Assembly: GCF_003060885.1 (NCBI RefSeq)
Contig: NZ_QAIG01000005.1
Coordinates: 129,732 to 193,731, forward strand
Length of the DNA stretch: 64,000 nucleotides
Reading direction: 5' to 3'
Source: Pseudomonas sp. HMWF032
GTDB taxonomy: Bacteria > Pseudomonadota > Gammaproteobacteria > Pseudomonadales > Pseudomonadaceae
Of this stretch, positions 36,952 through 47,259 are shown in pieces. Below the pieces are notes generated by a model, which saw nothing but the letters and a program-made list of their open reading frames with translations, had not been told where the DNA came from and did no database searches. How positions within the stretch are numbered: position 1 is the first letter of the stretch; every line of letters begins with the position of its first letter. The translations under genes were made by a program, and so were the position numbers.

Positions 36952-37373
36952 GGTGTGCCGACCGTCTCCAGGCCAACCAGACCGATCTTCAGGTAGCCGG
37001 CACCGCGCAGGTTGTCCATTACGGTCATCAGGTCGGCATAGTCGACGCCCTTGTCACCGCGCACGAAAATGGTCTTTTCCTTGTCGGCCTGGGTTAGCTT
37101 GTCCAATGCCGCCCCCAGCAGGGCGGGTTCGACCTGATCGTTGTCGAGAAATAAACGGCTGTCGTCCTTGATGCTCAGGTAGATCGGTTTATCCGGCCGT
37201 GGTGTTGGCTTGGCACTGGAGGCGGGCAGGTCGACTTTTACGTCAACCGTGGCCAGGGGGGCTGCCACCATGAAGATGATCAGCAACACCAGCATTACGT
37301 CGATAAAGGGCGTGACGTTGATCTCGTGGTTTTCCTGGAGGTCAGCGCCACTGTCGTTGAGGTGCAGGCCCAT
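36948..37373 (-). CDS. exbD: Biopolymer transport protein ExbD
   Basis: 141 residues with one membrane helix (about 20-42). The essential membrane aspartate is in VTPFIDVMLVLLIIFMVAAP (Asp about 25); the periplasmic domain follows. Forms the proton channel with ExbB that drives TonB. Between exbB and tonB with tight spacing. Confidence 0.95.
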   Translation of the reverse strand: MGLHLNDSGADLQENHEINVTPFIDVMLVLLIIFMVAAPLATVDVKVDLPASSAKPTPRPDKPIYLSIKDDSRLFLDNDQVEPALLGAALDKLTQADKEKTIFVRGDKGVDYADLMTVMDNLRGAGYLKIGLVGLETVGTP

Positions 37374-37376
37374 GTC

Positions 37377-38450
37377 TCAGACCGCCCTGACCATTTGCGG
37401 CGCAGTACTGCGCTCGTTACTGGTAGGCATGTCCAGATCACGGCTGACCAACAGCAGTACCTGGGCCGAAGCGTCGGCAACCTGCGCCTTGTAGCTGGCA
37501 ATCGAGCGAGCAAAGACGTTGTAGATGATTACCGCCGGGATCGCGGCAACCAGGCCAAGGGCGGTGGCCAACAAGGCTTCGGCGATACCCGGGGCGACCA
37601 CGGCGAGGTTGGTGGTCTGCGATTTGGCGATGCCGATAAAGCTGTTCATGATGCCCCAGACCGTACCAAACAGGCCGACGAAGGGCGCGGTGGAACCAAT
37701 GGTGGCCAGCACCCCGGTGCCTTTGCTCATGTCCCTGCCGCACGCGGCCACCAGGCGCTCCAGGCGGAAGCTGACACGTTCCTTGATACCATCCTTCAGC
37801 TTGCTGTTGGCGGACAGGTTCAGTTCATCGCGGGCATCGTCGATCAGCAGGGTGCTGAAACTGTGCTGGGCACGTGCCTGGTCGGCGGCCTGTTGCAGGT
37901 TGCGTGCGCGTTTCAGTTCGGGCAGCTCACGACGCAGACGACGGCGGGCGCTGAGCAGCTCAATGCTTTTCGCCACCCACACGGTCCAGGTCAGGATCGA
38001 GGCGAGCACCAGGCCGATCATCACACTTTTCACTACGACATCGGCGTTCTGGAACATGCCCCATGGCGACAGGTCGTGCAGCAGGGCCTCATCGGCTGCC
38101 GCGTCAGGCGGCGTCTCGCTGTTCTGCAGGGCGGTCAGCAGGTGCTGAGCCTGCTCGGGGGCAATGCCGTTGTCCGTGATGAATTGTTGCTGTGTAGCGC
38201 TGATCTGCTCGGCACTGGCCTGTTCGCCCAACGCCGCGATTTTTTCCCGCAAAGCTGTTAGCTGAGGGGTCTCTCCAGTTACTGGTGCAGCCTGGGGTGT
38301 CGCCAATGCTGAGCCGTTCGGTGCGGCGGCAGCCGGTTGTTCAGCAAAGCTGGTGATGGGCAGCAAGGTCAGCAGTGACAGGCAGAGCAGCGGCAACCAG
38401 CGCGGCTGGCGAGACGTGGCGGTGTGAGCGGTTGGGCTGGAAAAGAACAT
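37377..38450 (-). CDS. exbB: Biopolymer transport protein ExbB with exported N-terminal extension
   Basis: About 357 residues. A signal-like segment (about 17-36, ending TSFAEQ) leads to a roughly 90-residue Ala/Gln-rich periplasmic extension, then the MotA/TolQ/ExbB proton-channel core (about 130-350) with GSTAPFVGLFGTVWGIMNSF. Long ExbB forms of this sort are familiar in Pseudomonas. The start is uncertain: ATG 38450, ATG 38507 and TTG 38519 are in frame and none has a clear ribosome site; 38450 best places the signal peptide. Confidence 0.88.
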   Translation of the reverse strand: MFFSSPTAHTATSRQPRWLPLLCLSLLTLLPITSFAEQPAAAAPNGSALATPQAAPVTGETPQLTALREKIAALGEQASAEQISATQQQFITDNGIAPEQAQHLLTALQNSETPPDAAADEALLHDLSPWGMFQNADVVVKSVMIGLVLASILTWTVWVAKSIELLSARRRLRRELPELKRARNLQQAADQARAQHSFSTLLIDDARDELNLSANSKLKDGIKERVSFRLERLVAACGRDMSKGTGVLATIGSTAPFVGLFGTVWGIMNSFIGIAKSQTTNLAVVAPGIAEALLATALGLVAAIPAVIIYNVFARSIASYKAQVADASAQVLLLVSRDLDMPTSNERSTAPQMVRAV

Positions 38451-38521
38451 ACTGGCCGGACCTGAGAAGGAAAGGTTGCGGGTGCGCTGCGATATAGAGC
38501 GGCGCATGAGTAAGCGCAAAC

Positions 38522-38536
38522 ATTATTGCAAATAAT
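38522..38536. promoter_or_regulatory. Palindrome upstream of exbB (possible Fur-type operator)
   Basis: ATTATT-GCA-AATAAT is a perfect 6-3-6 palindrome in the AT-rich stretch before exbB. Fur boxes are AT-rich palindromes of similar size and exbB-exbD-tonB is normally iron-regulated, but the match to the Fur consensus is only partial. Confidence 0.3.
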
Positions 38537-38646
38537 TCGCGTTAATAAAATATTGATTAAAGACTGCCTCGCGCGCGAGGGCGCGAGTGGCTTGAGCGTG
38601 CGAGTGGAGGGTTTCGTGTGGCGAGGGCAGAGCGGAGCGTAGGGGA

Positions 38647-38666
38647 GGCGGGGCAGATGCCCCGCC
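38647..38666 (-). terminator. Hairpin after ridA
   Basis: Perfect 8-bp inverted repeat GGCGGGGC / GCCCCGCC with an AGAT loop, seven bases past the ridA stop. GC-only stem without T-run; a probable end of the spoT-ridA message. Confidence 0.5.
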
Positions 38667-38673
38667 AGGGGTG

Positions 38674-39054
38674 TTACTCGAGCACCAGAATAGCGTCCAT
38701 TTCAACGTGCGCGCCACGGGGCAGTGCCGCTACACCAATGGCTGCGCGAGCCGGGTAGGGCTGCTCGAAGTAACGGCCCATGACTTCATTGACCTTGGCG
38801 AAGTGCGACAGGTCGGTGAGGAAGATGTTCAGTTTGACGATGTCCTTGAACGAGCCGCCAGCGGCTTCGGCCACGGCTTTGAGGTTCTCGAACACTTGCA
38901 CGGTCTGGGCTTCGAAGCCTTCCACCAGTTCCATGGTCTTCGGATCCAGCGGGATCTGTCCGGACATGTACACAGTGTTGCCCGCCTTGATTGCCTGGGA
39001 GTAAGTGCCGATAGCGGCTGGGGCCTTGTCGCTGCTGATAACGCTCTTGCTCAT
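38674..39054 (-). CDS. ridA: RidA family enamine/imine deaminase
   Basis: 126-residue cytosolic protein of the YjgF/YER057c/UK114 family, which hydrolyses reactive 2-aminoacrylate and related imines. Motifs: [20 protein letters not shown] near the N-terminus, GQIPLDP (about 34), and the C-terminal [20 protein letters not shown] with the active-site arginine. ATG 39054 has GGAGCTTCC just upstream. Downstream of spoT, same strand. Confidence 0.95.
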   Translation of the reverse strand: MSKSVISSDKAPAAIGTYSQAIKAGNTVYMSGQIPLDPKTMELVEGFEAQTVQVFENLKAVAEAAGGSFKDIVKLNIFLTDLSHFAKVNEVMGRYFEQPYPARAAIGVAALPRGAHVEMDAILVLE

Positions 39055-39192
39055 GGAAGCTCCTGCAAAGCTGTAGTGGGAGAACTCTACGCACACGTTG
39101 CTGTGGCGATGTCAGTTAGATTATCTAGGTTGGGCGAAAGCCACAGCGACTGTCAAAGTACAGCGGGCTGTTGATTGTGCTGTTCAGTTCGA

Positions 39193-41301
39193 TCAGGCGC
39201 GCGTTCGGGTAATGCGAATGACGCCGCTCAACGCCCGCAGCTTCTTGATCACGCGTGCCAAGTGCACGCGGTCATGCACGCTGACCACCAGCTGTACGAC
39301 ACTGATGCGGCCATCACGCTCGTCCATGCTGATCTTCTCGATATTACCGTCAGCGGCATTCACGCTGCCGGCCAGCAGGGCGATCAGGCCGCGCTGGTGC
39401 TCAAGCTCGACGCGCAGTTCGACGTTGAACTCGCCGGTAACGTCCTTGGCCCAGGACAGCTGGATGCATTTTTCCGGGTTGTGGCGGATCTCGCCGATGT
39501 TCTTGCAGCTGTCCAGGTGCACCACCATGCCTTTGCCTGCGGACAAGTGGCCGACAATCGGGTCGCCCGGAATCGGCGTGCAGCATTTGGCGTAGCTCAG
39601 CACCAGGCCTTCGGTGCCGCGAATCGCCAGCGGCCCTTCGCTGCTTGGCAACGCTTCGTTGCTGTCACTGAGCAGGCGGCGCGCCACCACATAGGCCATG
39701 CGGTTGCCCAGGCCGATGTCTTCGAGCAGGTCTTCGAGCACGTCCTGATGGTATTCGGCGAGTACCGCCTGGATCCGTTCGGGCGAGAGCTTGTCGACGC
39801 GGCTGTCGAAACCAGCCAGCACCTTGTTTAGCAGGCGTTCTCCCAGGCTGATGGACTCCGAGCGGCGCTGCAGCTTCAGGGCGTGGCGAATATGCGTGCG
39901 GGCCTTGCCGGTGACCACGAAGCTCAGCCAGGCCGGGTTTGGTCGTGCGCCGGGGGCGGTGACGATTTCCACCGTCGAGCCGCTTTCCAGTGCCTGCGAC
40001 AGTGGCGCCAGGCGGCGGTTGATGCGGCAGGCGATGCAGGTGTTGCCGACATCGGTGTGCACCGCGTAGGCAAAGTCGACCGCCGTGGAGCCTTTCGGCA
40101 GCTCCATGATGCGGCCTTTGGGCGTGAACACGTAGACCTCGTCGGGGAACAGGTCGATCTTCACGCTCTCGATAAATTCCAGCGAATTGCCGGCGCGTTG
40201 CTGCATCTCCAATACGCCCTTGACCCACTGCCGCGCGCGGGCGTGGCTGCCCTTGGGCTGATCTTCCTCGTTGGATTTGTACAGCCAGTGTGCGGCAATG
40301 CCGTTGTTGGCCAGCTCTTCCATCTCACGGGTACGGATCTGAATCTCGATCGGTACGCCGTGCATGCCGAACAGCGTGGTGTGCAGCGACTGATAGCCGT
40401 TGGCCTTGGGGATGGCGATGTAATCCTTGAAGCGGCCGGGCAGGGGCTTGTACAGGTTATGCACGGCGCCGAGCACGCGGTAACAGGTGTCGACCTTATC
40501 GACGACGATGCGGAAGGCGTAGACGTCCATGATTTCGTTGAACGCCCGGCGTTTGCCGCGCATCTTCTGGTAGATGCCGTAGAGGTGCTTCTCGCGGCCC
40601 ATCACCTCGCCCTCCATGCCTTCGCGGGCCAGGCAGTGGGTGATCGACTCTTCGATCTTGTTGACGATTTCCTTACGGTTGCCCCGCGCACGTTTGACCG
40701 CTGTGCGGATGCGCTCGGAGCGCATCGGGTGCATGGCCTTGAAGCCCAGATCCTCGAACTCGATGCGCATGCTGTGCATGCCCAGGCGGTTGGCGATCGG
40801 TGCGTAGATTTCCAGGGTTTCCTTGGCGATGCGTCGGCGTTTTTCGCCGGACAGCACTTCCAGGGTACGCATGTTGTGCAGGCGGTCGGCCAGTTTGACC
40901 AGAATCACCCGGATATCGCGGGCCATGGCCATGGCCATCTTCTGGAAATTCTCGGCCTGCGCTTCGGCCTTGGTTTCGAAGTTCATCTGGGTCAGTTTGC
41001 TGACCCCGTCGACCAGTTCCGCCACTGACTCGCCGAACTGGGCGTCGAGGGCTTCCTTGGCAATACCGGTGTCTTCGATCACGTCATGCAGCATCGCGGC
41101 CATCAGGCTCTGATGGTCCATGTGCATGTCAGCCAGGATGCTCGCCACTGCCAGGGGATGGGTGACGTAAGCTTCGCCGCTGCGGCGGCGTTGGCCGTCG
41201 TGGGCTTGTTCGGCGTAGAAATAAGCGCGGCGAACCAGGTTGACCTGATCGCCGTCGAGGTAGGTCGAAAGTCTGTCGGCGAGGGCGTCTATGCTCGGCA
41301 T
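39193..41301 (-). CDS. spoT: Bifunctional (p)ppGpp synthetase/hydrolase SpoT
   Basis: 702 residues, cytosolic. HD hydrolase domain at the N-terminus (about 20-180) with MLHDVIEDTG carrying the HD-ED residues, then a synthetase domain (about 220-370; AFRIVVDKVDTCYRVLG), TGS domain (about 385-450; FTPKGRIMELPKGSTAVDFA), and a C-terminal ACT domain (about 625-702). The HD motif is intact, so hydrolase activity is expected. It follows rpoZ by 60 bases; the gmk-rpoZ-spoT order is usual. Confidence 0.97.
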   Translation of the reverse strand: MPSIDALADRLSTYLDGDQVNLVRRAYFYAEQAHDGQRRRSGEAYVTHPLAVASILADMHMDHQSLMAAMLHDVIEDTGIAKEALDAQFGESVAELVDGVSKLTQMNFETKAEAQAENFQKMAMAMARDIRVILVKLADRLHNMRTLEVLSGEKRRRIAKETLEIYAPIANRLGMHSMRIEFEDLGFKAMHPMRSERIRTAVKRARGNRKEIVNKIEESITHCLAREGMEGEVMGREKHLYGIYQKMRGKRRAFNEIMDVYAFRIVVDKVDTCYRVLGAVHNLYKPLPGRFKDYIAIPKANGYQSLHTTLFGMHGVPIEIQIRTREMEELANNGIAAHWLYKSNEEDQPKGSHARARQWVKGVLEMQQRAGNSLEFIESVKIDLFPDEVYVFTPKGRIMELPKGSTAVDFAYAVHTDVGNTCIACRINRRLAPLSQALESGSTVEIVTAPGARPNPAWLSFVVTGKARTHIRHALKLQRRSESISLGERLLNKVLAGFDSRVDKLSPERIQAVLAEYHQDVLEDLLEDIGLGNRMAYVVARRLLSDSNEALPSSEGPLAIRGTEGLVLSYAKCCTPIPGDPIVGHLSAGKGMVVHLDSCKNIGEIRHNPEKCIQLSWAKDVTGEFNVELRVELEHQRGLIALLAGSVNAADGNIEKISMDERDGRISVVQLVVSVHDRVHLARVIKKLRALSGVIRITRTRA

Positions 41302-41361
41302 GGGTGTTCCCCTTGCCGATTCAGATGACCCTGCGCCTGACGACGTCGACCCGGCATAGGC

Positions 41362-41625
41362 TTACAGAGGCTCGTTCGCCTCTTCCTCGAATGCGGCAAA
41401 CAGCGGTTCTTCTTCGACGATGTCGTCTTGGGCGATTACGTCATAGTTGACCAGACCGGCAGCGATTTCGCGCAGTGCGACTACGGTCGGCTTGTCGTTT
41501 TCCCACGCCACTTTCGGCTCTTTGCCGCCGGTGGCCAGCTGGCGCGAACGCTTGGTGGCGAGCATGACCAGCTCAAAGCGGTTATCGACGTTGTCCAGGC
41601 AATCTTCAACGGTAACGCGGGCCAT
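41362..41625 (-). CDS. rpoZ: RNA polymerase omega subunit
   Basis: 87-residue subunit that helps assemble RNA polymerase and forms part of a ppGpp site. Recognised from [20 protein letters not shown] and the following [15 protein letters not shown], ending in an acidic tail. ATG 41625 follows GAGGA at 41632-41636 on the minus strand. Between gmk and spoT. Confidence 0.97.
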   Translation of the reverse strand: MARVTVEDCLDNVDNRFELVMLATKRSRQLATGGKEPKVAWENDKPTVVALREIAAGLVNYDVIAQDDIVEEEPLFAAFEEEANEPL

Positions 41626-41747
41626 GGTATTCCTCGTTGCGACAAAATTAAGAGCGAAAAAACGCCACCCAAATGGGCGGGCGGACTGGATAGTCTAAAA
41701 AATCACCAGCATTTAGGGAAGCACTGATTTGCTCAGTGCTTACTGCG

Positions 41748-42371
<624 letters not shown>

Positions 42372-42417
42372 TCAATCCTGAAGCGCGTTGTTCGAAGAGT
42401 AGCAGGGGCGATCTGTC

Positions 42418-43281
42418 TTACTCGATGTTCTGTACTTGCTCGCGCATCTGCTCGATCAGCACTTTCAGATTGACCGCCGCCTGAGTGCTGCGGGTGTCGA
42501 AGGCCTTGGAGCCAAGGGTATTGGCTTCGCGGTTGAGTTCCTGCATGAGGAAATCCAGGCGTCTGCCGGCCTGGCCGCCGGACTTCAGGACGCGGCGCAC
42601 TTCGCTGACGTGGGTACTGAGGCGGTCCAGTTCTTCGGCGACATCACTTTTCTGCGCGAGGATAACCAGCTCTTGCTCCAAGCGCTGTGGGTCCAACTCG
42701 GCCTGCATTTCGGCGCAACGATCGAGAATCTTCTGCCGCTGTCCGGCAAGCATCTGTGGCACCAGTTCGCGCAGGGCGGTGACTTGCTCAAGGATGCTGT
42801 CCAGGCGCTCATTGAGCAGTTTGGCCAGTTCTGCACCTTCGCGTTCGCGGCCTTTCTTCAGCTCGTTCAGCGCTTCGGTGAACAGCGCCAGAGCATTCTG
42901 ATTGAGTGCTTGCGGGTCCGCAGCATCCGCCACCAGTACGCCAGGCCAGCCGAGTACCTCCAATGGGTTGAGTGCGGCAGGCTGCTTGATCAAGCCGGCC
43001 ACGTTTTCGGCGGCGGCGACCAGTTGCGCGGCGCGTTCCAGATCGACCTGCAAGGCTTTGCCGGTGCTGTCATCGCTCAAACGCAGGGTGCATTCGACTT
43101 TGCCGCGCGACAGGCCGTTGCGCAGGGCTTCGCGCACCGCGCCTTCGAGGTCGCGGAAGCTTTCCGGCAGGCGCAAATGAGGTTCCAGATAGCGATGGTT
43201 GACCGAGCGCAGCTCCCAGCTCAGGGTGCCGTGGGTACCTGCCTGCTCGACGCGGGCGAAGGCAGTCATGCTGTGGATCAT
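42418..43281 (-). CDS. yicC: YicC family endoribonuclease/RNA-binding protein
   Basis: 287 residues starting MIHSMTAFARVE, the family hallmark, with VNHRYLEPHLRLPES next and a C-terminal DUF1732 region ending AAVNLKVLIEQMREQVQNIE. In E. coli YicC is a stress-linked RNA nuclease. The frame opens upstream to 43359 but the family start is here. Upstream of gmk and divergent from rph. Confidence 0.93.
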   Translation of the reverse strand: MIHSMTAFARVEQAGTHGTLSWELRSVNHRYLEPHLRLPESFRDLEGAVREALRNGLSRGKVECTLRLSDDSTGKALQVDLERAAQLVAAAENVAGLIKQPAALNPLEVLGWPGVLVADAADPQALNQNALALFTEALNELKKGREREGAELAKLLNERLDSILEQVTALRELVPQMLAGQRQKILDRCAEMQAELDPQRLEQELVILAQKSDVAEELDRLSTHVSEVRRVLKSGGQAGRRLDFLMQELNREANTLGSKAFDTRSTQAAVNLKVLIEQMREQVQNIE

Positions 43282-43380
43282 CGGGGCGAACCTCGCGGAA
43301 AGTCGAAAGCAAAGGCGTTCGATTGTAGCGCAGTGCGTCGGTCGCTCCCAATTCGACATGCCGTAGCGGGCTTACGGCCC

Positions 43381-43386
43381 TATAAT
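43381..43386 (+). promoter_or_regulatory. Candidate -10 element for rph
   Basis: Perfect TATAAT 38 bases before the rph start. No convincing -35 box at 16-18 bases; the best TCGACA lies too far (22 bases). Confidence 0.35.
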
Positions 43387-43423
43387 GCCGGGCAGATTTT
43401 TTATTCAGAGCAGGAATTCCCAG

Positions 43424-44146
43424 ATGAAACGTCCCAGTGGCCGCGCCGCCGATCAGTTGCGCTCGATTCGCATCACCCGCAACTACACCAAGCATGCCGA
43501 GGGTTCGGTGCTGGTGGAGTTTGGCGATACCAAAGTGATTTGCACGGTCAGTGTCGAGTCTGGCGTACCGCGTTTCCTCAAAGGCCAGGGCCAGGGTTGG
43601 TTGACCGCTGAGTACGGCATGCTGCCGCGTGCCACCGGTGACCGTAATCAGCGTGAAGCCAGCCGTGGCAAGCAGGGCGGCCGTACTCTGGAAATCCAGC
43701 GCCTGATCGGTCGTTCGCTGCGTGCAGCGTTGGATATGTCCAAACTGGGCGAAAACACGCTCTATGTTGACTGCGATGTAATCCAGGCTGACGGTGGCAC
43801 CCGTACAGCGTCCATTACTGGGGCCATGGTTGCGTTGGTGGATGCGCTGAAAGTGATCAAAAAACGTGGCGGCCTTAAAGGCGGCGACCCGCTTAAGCAG
43901 ATGATTGCCGCGGTGTCGGTGGGCATGTATCAGGGCGAGCCGGTACTGGATCTGGATTACCTGGAAGATTCCGCTGCCGAAACCGACCTCAACGTGGTGA
44001 TGACTAGCGCCGGTGGCTTTATCGAAGTGCAGGGCACGGCCGAAGGTGCCCCGTTCCAGCCGGCAGAGCTGAATGCGATGCTCGAATTGGCGCAAAAAGG
44101 CATGACTGAGCTGTTTGAACTGCAGCAGGCGGCGCTGGTCGATTAA
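43424..44146 (+). CDS. rph: Ribonuclease PH
   Basis: 240-residue phosphorolytic 3'-5' exoribonuclease trimming tRNA 3' ends. Starts [20 protein letters not shown]; includes [20 protein letters not shown] (about 61-80) with phosphate-binding residues, and [19 protein letters not shown] with catalytic acids. ATG 43424 is preceded by AGCAGGAA at 43409-43416. Divergent from yicC. Confidence 0.97.
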   Translation: MKRPSGRAADQLRSIRITRNYTKHAEGSVLVEFGDTKVICTVSVESGVPRFLKGQGQGWLTAEYGMLPRATGDRNQREASRGKQGGRTLEIQRLIGRSLRAALDMSKLGENTLYVDCDVIQADGGTRTASITGAMVALVDALKVIKKRGGLKGGDPLKQMIAAVSVGMYQGEPVLDLDYLEDSAAETDLNVVMTSAGGFIEVQGTAEGAPFQPAELNAMLELAQKGMTELFELQQAALVD

Positions 44147-44183
44147 GACAGGTATTTCTGCCCACACCGCACGGAGACGCACA

Positions 44184-44555
44184 ATGAGCGACGAACCCTT
44201 AGCACCTCAGCCCACTCCCGGCCCGGAAGCCCGTCAGTGGGCGATGTTCTGTCACTTTGCCGCCTTTCTCGGTCTGGTGTTTCCCTTTGGCAATCTGTTG
44301 GGGCCGTTGATCGTCTGGCAGGTCAAGAAGGATCTCGACCCGTTCGTCGATGCTCAAGGCAAGGAGGCGCTGAACTTCCAGATCAGCGTGGCCCTGGCCG
44401 CGCTTCTGTGCTTCTTGTTGATGGTGGTGGTGATCGGCTTCCCGCTGCTGTTGTTGGTCAGCGTGGGGGCGTTGGTGCTGACCATCATTGCCGGGATCAA
44501 GGCCAATGAAGGTCAGGCTTACCGCTACCCGTTCTCCTGGCGGCTGGTGAAGTAG
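44184..44555 (+). CDS. DUF4870 family small membrane protein
   Basis: 123 residues with about three hydrophobic segments (about 20-42, 70-90, 92-110) and the family pattern AMFCHFAAFLGLVFPFGNLL, DAQGKEALNFQISV. Role unknown. ATG 44184 follows ACGGAGA at 44171-44177. It lies 37 bases after rph with no terminator between, so probably co-transcribed. Confidence 0.88.
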   Translation: MSDEPLAPQPTPGPEARQWAMFCHFAAFLGLVFPFGNLLGPLIVWQVKKDLDPFVDAQGKEALNFQISVALAALLCFLLMVVVIGFPLLLLVSVGALVLTIIAGIKANEGQAYRYPFSWRLVK

Positions 44556-44570
44556 CTGCTGCGAGAGCAA

Positions 44571-44607
44571 CCCATAAAAAACCGGCTATCAGCCGGTTTT
44601 TTATGGG
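44571..44607. terminator. Bidirectional intrinsic terminator
   Basis: Perfect 17-bp inverted repeat CCCATAAAAAACCGGCT / AGCCGGTTTTTTATGGG with ATC loop. GC core flanked by an A-run and a T-run gives a proper terminator in both directions, between the DUF4870 gene and crc. Confidence 0.9.
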
Positions 44608-44610
44608 GCG

Positions 44611-45390
44611 TCATACGCTGAGTAACCAGTCGTAGTCGACGATCAGTGGGGCGTGCTGCGAGAAGCGTGGCTGACGCGGCAGGCGGGCGCTACGGATGCT
44701 GCGGCGCATGCCCGGCGTAAGCAGTTGATAATCAAAGCGATAGCCCAAGTTGAGTAGCTCGGCCTGTTCGCTGTCTGGCCACCAGCTGAACTGGTCACCT
44801 TCACGGCTGACCTCGCGCAACGCATCGACATAGCCCATGGTGCCAATCACTTCGTCCAGCCAGGCGCGCTCCGGCGCTAGAAAACCGGGCGATTGCTGGC
44901 AGTCGCGCCAGTTCTTCACGTCGAGCTTCTGGTGTGCCACGTAGAACGAGCCGCAATAGATGTACTCGCGGCGCTTGCGGCGCTGCTTGTCCAAATAATG
45001 GGTGAAGTCGTCCATAAACTTGAATTTCTGATTCAAGCTCTCATCACCCTGCTGCCCAGAAGGCATCAGCAGGGTGGCAATACTTACTTTGTCGAAATCG
45101 GCCTGCAGGTAGCGCCCATAGCGATCGGCCATTTCAAAGCCCAGACCGCTGATTACCGCCTTGGGTTGCAACCGCGAATACAGCGCCACGCCACCTTGGC
45201 TGGGCACTTCTGCATCGCAGGCATAGAGGAAATAGCCATCCAGTTGGAGGGCTTGGTCGTCCAGTTCAAAGGCGGAGGCGCGGGTGTCCTGCAGGCAGAT
45301 GACGTCGGCATTCTGTGCTTGCAGCCAACTGAGCAAACCGCGCTCGACTGCCGCATGAATACCATTCACGTTCACACTGATGATCCGCAT
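44611..45390 (-). CDS. crc: Catabolite repression control protein Crc
   Basis: 259 residues with the exonuclease III/endonuclease-phosphatase fold (MRIISVNVNGIHAAVERGLL; DVICLQDTRA near 35). In Pseudomonas it acts with Hfq to block translation of mRNAs for less-preferred carbon sources; it is reported not to be a working nuclease. The usual ExoIII residues have drifted, for instance QDTRA where the nuclease has QETK. Divergent from pyrE over a 91-base gap. Confidence 0.96.
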   Translation of the reverse strand: MRIISVNVNGIHAAVERGLLSWLQAQNADVICLQDTRASAFELDDQALQLDGYFLYACDAEVPSQGGVALYSRLQPKAVISGLGFEMADRYGRYLQADFDKVSIATLLMPSGQQGDESLNQKFKFMDDFTHYLDKQRRKRREYIYCGSFYVAHQKLDVKNWRDCQQSPGFLAPERAWLDEVIGTMGYVDALREVSREGDQFSWWPDSEQAELLNLGYRFDYQLLTPGMRRSIRSARLPRQPRFSQHAPLIVDYDWLLSV

Positions 45391-45481
45391 AAATGGCCCC
45401 CAAAATCACGTGGGTGTATGATACCCGAGCTCGTGTCTAATAAGTAATTTCCTAGCAAAACCGTGCTGTCCGGGGCCTTTC

Positions 45482-46123
45482 ATGCAAGCGTATCAACGCG
45501 ATTTCATCCGTTTTGCCATTGAGCGCGGGGTTCTGCGCTTTGGTCAGTTCACCCTGAAGTCTGGGCGTGTCAGCCCTTATTTTTTCAATGCCGGGTTGTT
45601 CGACAGTGGCCTGGCTCTGGCTCAACTGGGGCGTTTTTACGCGGCAGCCGTTATGGACAGCGGCATCGACTTCGATGTTCTGTTTGGCCCTGCCTACAAG
45701 GGTATTCCGTTGGCCGCGACCACTGCGGTGGCGCTGGCTGAACACCATCAGCGCGACGTGCCTTGGTGTTTCAACCGCAAGGAAGCCAAGGATCATGGCG
45801 AAGGTGGCACGCTGGTGGGTGCGCCGCTGGCCGGGCGCGTGCTGATTATCGATGACGTGATCACCGCCGGCACGGCGATTCGTGAAGTGATGCAGATCAT
45901 CCAGGCCCAGGGCGCCCAGGCTGCCGGTGTGCTAATTGCGCTAAACCGCCAGGAACGTGGCAAAGGCGAGCTCTCGGCGATCCAGGAGGTCGAACGCGAC
46001 TATGGCATGCCCGTGGTGAGCATTGTGTCACTCGAACAGGTGTTGGAATATCTGGCAGGTGATGCTGAACTCAAGCAGTATCTGCCAGCGGTAGAAGCCT
46101 ACCGCGCCGAATACGGAATCTAA
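45482..46123 (+). CDS. pyrE: Orotate phosphoribosyltransferase
   Basis: 213 residues; joins orotate to PRPP to make OMP in pyrimidine synthesis. The N-terminal [19 protein letters not shown] region (about 22-40), [13 protein letters not shown] flexible loop (about 98-110) and PRPP motif [13 protein letters not shown] (about 120-132) are complete. The crc-pyrE pairing is usual in Pseudomonas. Confidence 0.97.
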   Translation: MQAYQRDFIRFAIERGVLRFGQFTLKSGRVSPYFFNAGLFDSGLALAQLGRFYAAAVMDSGIDFDVLFGPAYKGIPLAATTAVALAEHHQRDVPWCFNRKEAKDHGEGGTLVGAPLAGRVLIIDDVITAGTAIREVMQIIQAQGAQAAGVLIALNRQERGKGELSAIQEVERDYGMPVVSIVSLEQVLEYLAGDAELKQYLPAVEAYRAEYGI

Positions 46124-46146
46124 CCTGTCGATAAGGTGTTGCCTTG

Positions 46147-46740
46147 ATGCGCAGACCCGCCCTGACCCGCTGTTCGCTGTTGCTAGGCCTACTGCTGCCG
46201 GTTGTGGCGGGTGCGGCTGAGCTGTACCGCTATGTCGATGAAAGGGGCACCACGGTGCTGAGCCGCCAGGGCGTGCCGCCGGAGCACATCAGCAAGGGTT
46301 ATGAAGTGCTGAATGATCAGGGGCGGGTGGTGAAGGTGATTCCGCCTGCGCCCAGCGCCGAGGAAATGCAGCGCATTCTTGCCGACAAGGCCCGTGCTAG
46401 TTCAGATGCGCAGTTGCTGCGCTTGTACAGTACCCCGGATGACGTTGAGCGCGCGCGCGAGCGCAAGCTGGCCGAATTGGATGGTCTGATTGGTGTGGCG
46501 CGCAGCAACTTGCAATCGGCGCGTACTCAGCAGGCTAATTTGCAAAGCCAGGCGGCCGATCATGAGCGCGGCGGCCGTAATGTGCCGGCAAACCTCTTGG
46601 CTCAGATCGAAAACCAGAAGGCTGAGCAGGAGCGTCTAAAGGGCGAAATCGTGCGTTATGAAGCGGCGCGCAAGGAGGCCGATAACAGCTTCAATGCCGA
46701 TCGGGATCGCCTCAAAGAGCTCCTTAGCCGCACTCGTTAG
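46147..46740 (+). CDS. Exported DUF4124 domain protein
   Basis: 197 residues. Signal peptide MRRPALTRCSLLLGLLLPVV followed by AGAAELYRYVDERGTTVLS, a DUF4124 stretch like that of the M23 protein at 4921. The C-terminal half (about 90-197) is highly charged and probably coiled coil. No enzyme motif. TTG 46144 directly precedes ATG 46147; ATAAGG at 46131-46136 fits either. Role unknown. Confidence 0.82.
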   Translation: MRRPALTRCSLLLGLLLPVVAGAAELYRYVDERGTTVLSRQGVPPEHISKGYEVLNDQGRVVKVIPPAPSAEEMQRILADKARASSDAQLLRLYSTPDDVERARERKLAELDGLIGVARSNLQSARTQQANLQSQAADHERGGRNVPANLLAQIENQKAEQERLKGEIVRYEAARKEADNSFNADRDRLKELLSRTR

Positions 46741-46762
46741 TTGCCCCTCTAACCTCGGGCCA

Positions 46763-47218
46763 TCATTGCTGTGGTGCGCTGCGTTCAAATGCCAGAATCT
46801 TCTGCTTTAGCCAGTCCGGCAGTGGCCGGCTGTTGCGGTTGGCGCTGTCCGCGTACACGTAAATCACTTCGCCGGCGGTCAGTGCCTGCTCGTCGCGCCA
46901 GATGCCCATGACAAAGCTCAGGCTCGAGCGGCCCAGGCGGGCGACGCGAATGCCAATCTGTAGCTGATCATCAAAGCGTGCGGGGGCCAGATACTCCAGC
47001 ACGGTCTTGATGGCGAAGAAATCGCCGCCATCGTGTCTCAGGTCGTCCGGGTAGCGAATACCCAACGCGCGAAAGTATTCGGTAATGGCGACATCGGCGT
47101 ATGTCAGGTAATGGCCGTTGAACACGATGCTTTGCGGGTCCACTTCAGCCCAGCGCACGCGCAATGGGTGAAAGAAACTGCAGGCGTCGCGGGACGGTGG
47201 ATGGCTCACGTGAAACAC
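46763..47218 (-). CDS. Acyl-CoA thioesterase (hotdog fold, 4HBT type)
   Basis: 151 residues with the YbgC/FadM-like start FFHPLRVRWAEVDPQSIVFN, in which the usual catalytic Asp is present (VDPQ, about 27), and NGHYLTYADVAITEYFRALG. Likely hydrolyses an acyl-CoA; substrate cannot be inferred. The end is rich in basic residues. Convergent with the DUF4124 gene, 22 bases apart. Confidence 0.85.
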   Translation of the reverse strand: MFHVSHPPSRDACSFFHPLRVRWAEVDPQSIVFNGHYLTYADVAITEYFRALGIRYPDDLRHDGGDFFAIKTVLEYLAPARFDDQLQIGIRVARLGRSSLSFVMGIWRDEQALTAGEVIYVYADSANRNSRPLPDWLKQKILAFERSAPQQ

Positions 47219-47259
47219 CTCGGCTGCAGGGCTAAGCCGCTGAGCTTGGGCGCTGCAAG

